From: Gordonia polyisoprenivorans NBRC 16320 = JCM 10675 | Lineage (GTDB): Bacteria; Actinomycetota; Actinomycetes; Mycobacteriales; Mycobacteriaceae | NCBI RefSeq assembly: GCF_000241325.1 | Contig: NZ_BAEI01000032.1 | Span: 1-64,000, forward strand | Direction of reading: 5' to 3' | Length of the DNA: 64,000 nucleotides | In this document: piece by piece, positions 59,300 through 64,000 of the stretch | Layout of the letters: the number at the start of each line of letters is the position of its first letter | How positions within the stretch are numbered: position 1 is the first letter of the stretch | Notes under the pieces: generated by a model | Databases searched by the model: none | Told to the model about the DNA's origin: nothing | The model's input: only the letters and a program-made list of their open reading frames with translations | Position numbers and translations under genes: made by a program

Positions 59300-60058
59300 A
59301 TGCGTTCGCCAGACAGTACGACTCTTTCGGCCGGGAGGCTTCAACGGCCGTGGCGCGACCTGGACAGCGCCACCATCCGCGCCGTCGCGGTGATGTGTCT
59401 GTCGGTGATGGTGATCGGCATGTCCTACGGCGTCTCCGGGCACAGCGCCGGATTCGCGTGGTGGCAATTGGTGATCATCGCGACCGTCGTCCTGGCCGGG
59501 TCGTCGGAGTTCGTCTTCGTCGCCGTCCTCGCCGCAGGCGGCGCTCCGCTGCTCGGCGCGGCCGCCGGACTGCTCGTGAACACCCGCAACCTCGGTTACG
59601 GCTTGGCCGTCGGTCGCCATCTCGACCGCGGGATTCCGATGGTCGTCGGCGCACACCTGATCAACGACGAGACCGCCGCCCTGGCCACCGCCGAGACCGA
59701 CCGCCGACGTGGGCGTGCGGTGTTCTTCCTCTGCGGCACAGGCATTCTCGTATGCTGGCCGCTCGGTGCGGCGCTGGGTGCCGCGCTCGGATCGCTCGTC
59801 GCCTCACCCGAGTCACTCGGACTCGACGCGGCGTTCCCCGCCCTGTTGGCCGCGCTGGCGCTACCCGCTCTGCGTGATCGCGCGACGCTGGCGGCCGCGC
59901 TCATCGGTGGCGCCGCGGCATTGGCGGCGACGCCGTTCGTGCCGGCCGGGCTGCCCGTGCTCGTCGCACTGGTCGGGGTGCTGGCGACCGTCCGCCACCG
60001 TTCCCGGACGTCGGCAACCGTGGCCGAGGACGAGTGTCCGGAGGCGGGCACGTCATGA
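59300..60058 (+). CDS. azlC: AzlC-family branched-chain amino acid export permease
   Basis: A 252-residue membrane protein with about six or seven helices. Family marks are GMSYGVSGHSAGFAWWQLVI, the VVLAGSSEFVFVAVLAAG segment, LVNTRNLGYGLAVGRHL and HLINDETAALATAE. AzlC with AzlD (BrnFE-like) exports branched-chain amino acids or their analogues. The Asn-Thr-Arg loop is typical. Its stop overlaps the azlD ATG in ATGA. Divergent from an XRE-cupin regulator. Confidence 0.9.
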   Translation: MRSPDSTTLSAGRLQRPWRDLDSATIRAVAVMCLSVMVIGMSYGVSGHSAGFAWWQLVIIATVVLAGSSEFVFVAVLAAGGAPLLGAAAGLLVNTRNLGYGLAVGRHLDRGIPMVVGAHLINDETAALATAETDRRRGRAVFFLCGTGILVCWPLGAALGAALGSLVASPESLGLDAAFPALLAALALPALRDRATLAAALIGGAAALAATPFVPAGLPVLVALVGVLATVRHRSRTSATVAEDECPEAGTS

Positions 60059-60378
60059 GTCACTCCACCGGAATCATCGTCGGCGTCGCGGTTCTCGCGA
60101 TCGGCACCTACCTGCTGCGCATCGCCGGCCCGGCGTTGCGTAACCGCATCCAGGTGTCGGCGCGCGCCGCCGCACTCATGGACCGCGCCGCCGTCGTGCT
60201 GCTCGTGTCGGTGGCCCTCACCGGAGCCCTCTACTCCGGCCACGAAGTGGTGGGGTGGGCGCGTCCGGCCGGTGTGGCCGTCGGAGTCGTTGCCGCACTG
60301 TGTAAAGCGCCGATCATGATGGTCGTGGTACTCGCCGCCGCGAGCGCCGCGGGACTGCGCGCGCTCGGCGTGGCGTGA
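60055..60378 (+). CDS. azlD: AzlD-family branched-chain amino acid transport subunit
   Basis: A 107-residue small membrane subunit with four hydrophobic helices (GIIVGVAVLAIGTYLLRIAG, MDRAAVVLLVSVALTGALYS and two more). AzlD pairs with AzlC to export branched-chain amino acids. Its ATG overlaps the azlC stop, so translation is coupled. An IS element lies 27 bases downstream, leaving no room for a further operon gene. Confidence 0.88.
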   Translation: MSHSTGIIVGVAVLAIGTYLLRIAGPALRNRIQVSARAAALMDRAAVVLLVSVALTGALYSGHEVVGWARPAGVAVGVVAALCKAPIMMVVVLAAASAAGLRALGVA

Positions 60379-60440
60379 GTGCGGGCGGGCCTTGGTAAGA
60401 CCTAGGGCGTGTCTCCCAATTCTGAGTGTTGTTGTAGCGC

Positions 60441-60848
60441 ATGATTTTGGGTGTGTCGAGATTTCAGGTGTTCACAGATGAGCAGTGGCTACTGCTCGAA
60501 GCCATCTTGCCATCGTCGGATGGTGTGCGGGGCCGTCCTTTTCGCGATCATCGGCAGGTGATCGAAGGAATCGTTTACCGGGCGCGCACCGGGTGTCCGT
60601 GGCGTGATCTGCCTGCGGAGTTCGGTCCGTGGCAGACGGTGTGGAAGCGCCATCGCCGCTACAGCGGGGATGGCACCTACGACAAGATTCTAGCTGCGCT
60701 GGCCGCCGATGCCGACGCGCGTGAGGTGCTCGAATGGACGGTGTCGGTCGATTCCACCGTCGCCCGCGCCCACCAGCACGCCACGACCCTCCCACGCCAC
60801 ACAGGGGGATCTGTCGAATTACACCAATCGTGGCGACGAGCCGGCTGA
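60441..60848 (+). CDS. IS5-family transposase, first frame
   Basis: A 135-residue N-terminal transposase part: FTDEQWLLLEAILPSSDG, VIEGIVYRARTGCPWRDLP, FGPWQTVWKRHRRYSGDGTY, then VSVDSTVARAHQHAT with the first DDE Asp. The frame reads on through TGGSVELHQS and stops after SWRRAG. The protein continues in the +1 frame (GDEPADHALGRSRGG), so a +1 (or -2) shift within about 60820-60845 is needed for the whole enzyme. A GTG at 60453 is another possible start. Confidence 0.85.
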   Translation: MILGVSRFQVFTDEQWLLLEAILPSSDGVRGRPFRDHRQVIEGIVYRARTGCPWRDLPAEFGPWQTVWKRHRRYSGDGTYDKILAALAADADAREVLEWTVSVDSTVARAHQHATTLPRHTGGSVELHQSWRRAG

Positions 60849-61344
60849 CCACGCGCTGGGCCGCTCACGCGGCGGCATGACCTGCAAAGTCCACGCTCTG
60901 GTCGACGGACGTGGACTGCCACTCGTGGTCCTGTGTGGTCCAGGACAGGGCGGTGATTCGCCTATGCTCGAGCCCCTGCTCGACCAGCTCAAAGTCGCCC
61001 GTCGCGGACGTGGGCGGCCACGGACCCGCCCCGAGGCGATACTGGCCGACAAGGCCTACTGCGGGCGTGCCCACCGCGAAAACCTGCGCCGACGCGGCAT
61101 CCGGGCCATCATCCCGCAACGCGACGATCAGATCGCCAACCGCAAGAACAAGGGCTCCGACGGAGGGCGCCCGATTTCCTTGGACAAAGAAGCCTACAAG
61201 GGCCGCAACGTCGTTGAGCGCTTCTTAAACCGCATCAAGCAGTGGCGCGCAGTCGCCACACGCTACGACAAACTCGCCCTAACCTACCGCGGCACAGTCC
61301 TTCTGGCCGGAATCCGACTCTGGACGCAAACCCTCACACAATAA
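60709..61344 (+). CDS. IS5-family transposase, second frame (catalytic part)
   Basis: The catalytic remainder. Authentic sequence begins around GDEPADHALGRSRGGMTCKV (from ~60836) and runs to the end; the earlier part of the frame is probably not translated. ILADKAYCGRA holds the second Asp, and KGRNVVERFLNRIKQWR the Glu, with the Y-(2)-R-(3)-E-(6)-K-like signature of the family. It would be made by frameshift from the first frame; otherwise the element is inactivated by one indel. Confidence 0.8.
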   Translation: MPTRVRCSNGRCRSIPPSPAPTSTPRPSHATQGDLSNYTNRGDEPADHALGRSRGGMTCKVHALVDGRGLPLVVLCGPGQGGDSPMLEPLLDQLKVARRGRGRPRTRPEAILADKAYCGRAHRENLRRRGIRAIIPQRDDQIANRKNKGSDGGRPISLDKEAYKGRNVVERFLNRIKQWRAVATRYDKLALTYRGTVLLAGIRLWTQTLTQ

Positions 61345-61355
61345 GGAGACACGCC

Positions 61356-62306
61356 CTAGAACGCACTTCCCGTGATCGGCGCGGCCCGGTCACAGGGCAC
61401 CGGTTTCGGGTGAGTCGGGTCGAGCGCGTTGAGCACGAAATACGCCGCCCGACGTGAACCGGCGAGACCCGCATGCTCGGTGTAGTCCACCGAACATCCT
61501 TGTTGCACAACGATGTTGTGGACATTCGCGCCACCGGGAAGCTGCCCGGAGGTATACGGGACGACGAGTTCGTCGAAACGCGTGCTGATATTGGTGTAGG
61601 TGATGTTGGGCAGATACACGCCACCGGCGCGCAGCTTGGTCAGAAACGGTGATGTCGGATCGAATTGGGCGCAGGCCTGACACAGCGGGAATTGTGCGTC
61701 GGTCAACCCGAGCCCACGCAGCAGAGGCATCAAGACGGCGGCGCCGCCGACATTGCTTCCCTGCCACAGCGGTGCCAGCGAGACGTACTTGTCGATCTTG
61801 TTCGCTCCACCGAGGAATTTCGCGTAGTAGTCCGGGATGACCGTGCCCTGGGAGTGGCCGACGATGTCGACCTTGCGGGCCCCGGTGGCCGCGAGGACCT
61901 TGTCGACGTAGGTGGCGAGCTGCGCCGCGCTCGACTCCATCGGCTTCATGCCGCCCACCGCGCTCACCGGCCACGGCGCTCCGTCGATTGCTCCGTAGGT
62001 CAGTGCGAAGACGCAATATCCCTGGTTCTTGAGCAGCGGCACGTAGGTGCCCCAGTTGGTTTGCTGTGAGCCACCCGTGCCGTGCACGAGCACGACCGGC
62101 TCCGGATGCGCCGGCGACGGCTTACAGCCGAAATCGTTGGAGCCGGGTAGGGAGCCGCCCGGGTGGGTGAGCTCGTCGGGGATACCGCCGAGGAAGTTGT
62201 AGGTCACCGGCAGATCGGCTCGGGCAATTCCGCCACCCGAGCCGAGGAGCAGCGTGAGTGCGGCGGCGAGCACACCGATGACGACGACGATCCCCCGGAA
62301 TCTCAT
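61356..62306 (-). CDS. Secreted triacylglycerol lipase/esterase (EstA type)
   Basis: A 316-residue secreted lipase of the class 2/EstA type. Signal peptide: MRFRGIVVVIGVLAAALTLL then GSGGGIARA-DLP. VVLVHGTGGSQQTNWGTYVP carries the oxyanion region, and IVGHSQGTVIPDYYAKFLGG the nucleophile. Cysteines in FGCKPS, LCQAC and QGCSVD suggest disulfides. It ends ITGSAF with TAG, lying inside the CTAG target duplication of the adjacent IS. The native stop thus survived insertion, while any native terminator was displaced beyond the IS. Confidence 0.88.
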   Translation of the reverse strand: MRFRGIVVVIGVLAAALTLLLGSGGGIARADLPVTYNFLGGIPDELTHPGGSLPGSNDFGCKPSPAHPEPVVLVHGTGGSQQTNWGTYVPLLKNQGYCVFALTYGAIDGAPWPVSAVGGMKPMESSAAQLATYVDKVLAATGARKVDIVGHSQGTVIPDYYAKFLGGANKIDKYVSLAPLWQGSNVGGAAVLMPLLRGLGLTDAQFPLCQACAQFDPTSPFLTKLRAGGVYLPNITYTNISTRFDELVVPYTSGQLPGGANVHNIVVQQGCSVDYTEHAGLAGSRRAAYFVLNALDPTHPKPVPCDRAAPITGSAF

Positions 62307-62382
62307 GCGAGCAACCTAGCAAGCGCTTGGGCGACGGATTGGGTGATCGCCGAAATCGGCGACGGACTCGTCGGTGTGTCGG

Positions 62383-62601
62383 CTACCGATCCGCGATCAG
62401 GTCGGCGAGCGCCTCGGGGACAACGCACAGGGTGTCGGCGATCTTCTGGACCGTCTCCGCATCATCGATTGCGCCGGTCAGGACGCCGCGCGCGTCATCG
62501 ACGCCCACTCCGGACTCATCGGCGACCGCTTCGAAGGTGGGGTCGATCCCGACGTCGCCGAACATCGATTCGAACTTCGCGGGAACGCGGGTTGCAGTCA
62601 T
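62383..62601 (-). CDS. Small helical protein, possible HTH fold
   Basis: A 72-residue acidic protein: TRVPAKFESMFGDVGIDPTF, EAVADESGVGVDDARGVLTG, then DDAETVQKIADTLCVVPEAL. The spacing of short helices looks like a Cro/XRE-like domain but lacks the basic recognition helix, so DNA binding is doubtful. It is divergent from cspA, with 108 bases between starts. Coding status is likely from composition, not proven. Confidence 0.5.
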   Translation of the reverse strand: MTATRVPAKFESMFGDVGIDPTFEAVADESGVGVDDARGVLTGAIDDAETVQKIADTLCVVPEALADLIADR

Positions 62602-62709
62602 GGCGAAAGCGTACGCGGACCCTCCGATGTCAGGTATCGACGAAAAGTATGAGACCCTGGTTACGGGTCGTCGCATCGACGTCCCAAAGCAACAGGAAGA
62701 AGTAGCAGG

Positions 62710-62913
62710 ATGGCACAGGGAACCGTCAAGTGGTTCAACGGCGAAAAGGGCTTCGGCTTCATCGCCCCCGATGAGCAGGGTGAGGACGTCTTCGTCCACT
62801 TCTCTGCGATCACCGGGAACGGATATCGCACCCTCGAGGAAGCCCAGCGCGTCGAATTCGACGTCGAGCAGGGCGCCAAAGGACTTCAGGCCACCAACGT
62901 GAGCGCTCTGTAA
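62710..62913 (+). CDS. cspA: Cold shock protein (CspA family)
   Basis: A 67-residue OB-fold RNA chaperone: [20 protein letters not shown] (RNP1 KGFGFI) and [10 protein letters not shown] (RNP2 VFVHF), ending [13 protein letters not shown]. It melts RNA secondary structure and may be constitutive or cold induced. It has AGGAAGAAG upstream of the ATG and a leader of perhaps 60-70 bases. A strong hairpin follows its stop. Confidence 0.96.
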   Translation: MAQGTVKWFNGEKGFGFIAPDEQGEDVFVHFSAITGNGYRTLEEAQRVEFDVEQGAKGLQATNVSAL

Positions 62914-62930
62914 GAGTCTCGCTACGGCCT

Positions 62931-62965
62931 CTCGGCCCCGGCACCGATTCGGTGTCGGGGCCGAG
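62931..62965 (+). terminator. Hairpin terminator of cspA
   Basis: 15-base arms CTCGGCCCCGGCACC and GGTGTCGGGGCCGAG pair with one G-U around GATTC, 18 bases after the cspA stop. There is no T-run, typical of GC-rich actinobacteria. Confidence 0.8.
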
Positions 62966-63040
62966 CCGTATCCGGGCTCCGTCCACCGAGCCCATTACCC
63001 GCGCCCTTCCACCGGCCTGTCGCCTGCCGCTCGCCGTCTG

Positions 63041-63081
63041 CTGCTGTAGGGTCGAACCCGTAGCCCGCGCACACCGCGCGA
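63041..63081 (+). repeat. Duplicated promoter/leader-like element, copy 1
   Basis: A 41-base sequence repeated 427 bases on. It holds CTGCTGTAGGGTCGA (TAGGGT as possible -10) and the conserved TAGCCCGCGCACACCGCGCGA; weaker similarity runs on ~25 bases. It lies ~70 bases before a possible small gene at 63153. The 62966-63694 stretch otherwise holds no clear gene. Confidence 0.6.
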
Positions 63082-63152
63082 TGCAGCCACACACTCGCCT
63101 CGCTCATCACCGACGGCCGGTGTGGATCGTCACCCGTGAGAGATCCTCAACG

Positions 63153-63371
63153 ATGACGGATTCTCGCAAATACCCTGACGAACGGCGTCACCCACAGACA
63201 TCGAGGACCCCGATGGACCACAACCTCTTTTCACATCAAAACGAAAACCCCTCCCAGACAGACGATCTGACACAGAATCCGATGTCTTTCCAGCTCGTGT
63301 TCTCCGACACCGCAGAGCGCCGGGCCGCGGATTCGGCACGCGATTCGAGTGGTCGCCGATCCGGCCGATAG
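63153..63371 (+). CDS. Possible small hydrophilic protein
   Basis: A 72-residue frame, MTDSRKYPDERRHPQTSRTP and onward, rich in Asp, Arg, Ser, Gln and Asn with no hydrophobic core. GC at third positions is lower than in neighbouring genes, and no clear ribosome site precedes it. It follows copy 1 of the duplicated leader, as the desaturase follows copy 2. It may be a small regulatory protein, a decayed gene, or chance. Confidence 0.3.
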   Translation: MTDSRKYPDERRHPQTSRTPMDHNLFSHQNENPSQTDDLTQNPMSFQLVFSDTAERRAADSARDSSGRRSGR

Positions 63372-63467
63372 CCGGCCCGCCGACCCCGGTCGGCCACGCT
63401 TCATCACCTCCGCCGTCGTAAAGATTTGGACTCCGCCGTCGGCGGTCTTCTCCTGCGATTGCGCCGC

Positions 63468-63508
63468 CTGCTGTAGAGTCGACCTGGTAGCCCGCGCACA
63501 CCGCGCGA
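63468..63508 (+). repeat. Duplicated promoter/leader-like element, copy 2
   Basis: CTGCTGTAGAGTCGACCTGG followed by the same 21-base core as copy 1; 41 bases with about 36 matches. It lies ~186 bases before the desaturase start, where a promoter and 5' leader would be expected. Confidence 0.6.
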
Positions 63509-63694
63509 CCCGGCCGCACGAACATCTCACTCAGTGTGGCGTCGCACGACGCCGACGGCTCAGATCGCCGCACAGTCGATGCCACGCGACGCGTCCACCC
63601 GCCGATCGGGCCGGTGGCCGACTTCTGCTCTCGCACAACACGTCAGCCCGACCACTTCCACTGCCGTCGCGCAGCACCACAGATCGAGGCACTT

Positions 63695-64000
63695 GTGTCC
63701 CCCACCCGAGAAATCTCGGCCCCCCGCAACGAATTCGTGAGTTCTTACACGGAGTTGGCCGCCGAGGTTCGCGCCTCCGGCCTTCTCGACCGTCGCCGCA
63801 ACTACTATCTGGTCCGGGTCGTCGCCACATCGGCGAGTTTCTGCGCACTCTGGACGATGGTTCTCCTCCTGGGTGAGTCGTGGTGGCAACCGGCACTCGC
63901 CGTGCTGCTCGCAGTGGTCAGTACCCAGTTCGGTTTCCTCGGGCACGACGGTGCCCATCGTCAGATGTTCGCCTCGGCTGCGGCCAACGAGTGGACGGCT
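63695..64000 (+). CDS. Fatty-acid desaturase, 3' truncated by window end
   Basis: The first 102 residues of a membrane desaturase, open to the right edge. It starts at GTG (SPTREISAPRNEFVSSYTEL) after GAGG. Two hydrophobic segments (ATSASFCALWTMVLLLGESW, then ALAVLLAVVSTQFGFLG) lead to GHDGAHRQMF, the first His box HxxxH of acyl-lipid/acyl-CoA desaturases. The other His boxes lie outside. It resembles DesA3-type enzymes that make oleoyl chains in Mycobacteriales. The duplicated leader upstream may regulate it. Confidence 0.85.
   Translation, partial: MSPTREISAPRNEFVSSYTELAAEVRASGLLDRRRNYYLVRVVATSASFCALWTMVLLLGESWWQPALAVLLAVVSTQFGFLGHDGAHRQMFASAAANEWTA

Larger units (their letters stand above)
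60406..61355 (+). mobile_element. IS5-family insertion sequence
   Basis: A ~950-base element bounded by 11-base perfect inverted ends (GGCGTGTCTCC... ...GGAGACACGCC). They are flanked by a directly repeated CTAG (60402-60405 and 61356-61359), taken as the target duplication; as CTAG is palindromic, the visible repeat is 15 bases. It encodes an IS5-type transposase in two overlapping frames. It sits between azlD and a secreted lipase whose stop codon lies in the right CTAG. Ends, duplication and DDE residues are intact, so it looks recent. Confidence 0.9.

Overview
The window is 64 kb of high-GC DNA with dense, mostly operonic genes. It comes from a mycolic-acid-type actinobacterium of the order Mycobacteriales, most likely Gordonia or a close relative. 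The lineage signals are an RpfB-type resuscitation factor, an F420-type LLM oxidoreductase, a mycothiol-type maleylpyruvate isomerase family protein, a CobW/Mrf-like gene beside zinc-free ribosomal proteins, a 13E12-type HNH protein, and frequent GTG starts with 4-nt overlaps. From memory of the M. tuberculosis map, the block arcA - pmt - rsmI - pabB - metG - tatD - rpfB - ksgA - ispE follows Rv1001 to Rv1011, with local insertions.

Layout. 1-1441: end of an HNH/DUF222 gene, then an array of four hairpin repeats. 1442-6107: HIBYL-CoA hydrolase and LysR regulator, a divergent EamA exporter, and an ABC-F protein behind a leader with a short peptide. 6111-9456: ybdD-cstA and an alpha/beta hydrolase. 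9460-17794: an HAD - ispE - lipase - ABC-F run on the minus strand, then an F420-type oxidoreductase and a HelR/HelD-like RNA polymerase recycling ATPase. 17823-27335: ksgA, rpfB, tatD, a PhzF protein, a beta-phosphoglucomutase/GH65 phosphorylase pair, and two tandem paralogous esterases. 27628-32964: metG, pabB, rsmI and the protein O-mannosyltransferase. 33074-40207 (minus strand): universal stress protein, soxR, patatin, then MFS - arcA - gntR - BCCT.

40386-50040 is the most unusual part. A transmembrane Ser/Thr kinase converges on a tight six-gene operon: secreted membrane-anchored protein, FAD/NAD-type oxidoreductase, small membrane protein, zinc-ribbon/FHA protein, CPA2 cation/proton antiporter with a USP-like tail, and a predicted pseudokinase. 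I do not recognise it as a named system. It looks like a phospho-signalling module attached to ion or redox homeostasis.

50154-52894 is the zinc-starvation ribosome locus: L31B and a CobW/Mrf-like protein diverge from L28, L33, S14 and S18 paralogues that lack zinc-binding cysteine pairs. The shared promoter region holds Zur-like sequences. 52903-60378: a CPA1 antiporter, an AurF-like diiron protein, a ferredoxin/ferredoxin reductase fusion, a mycothiol-type enzyme, and an XRE-cupin regulator divergent from azlCD. 60406-61355 is an IS5-like element whose CTAG target duplication carries the stop codon of the neighbouring secreted lipase. The window ends with cspA, a duplicated promoter/leader-like sequence and the start of a fatty-acid desaturase.

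I saw no rRNA, tRNA, CRISPR array or prophage.
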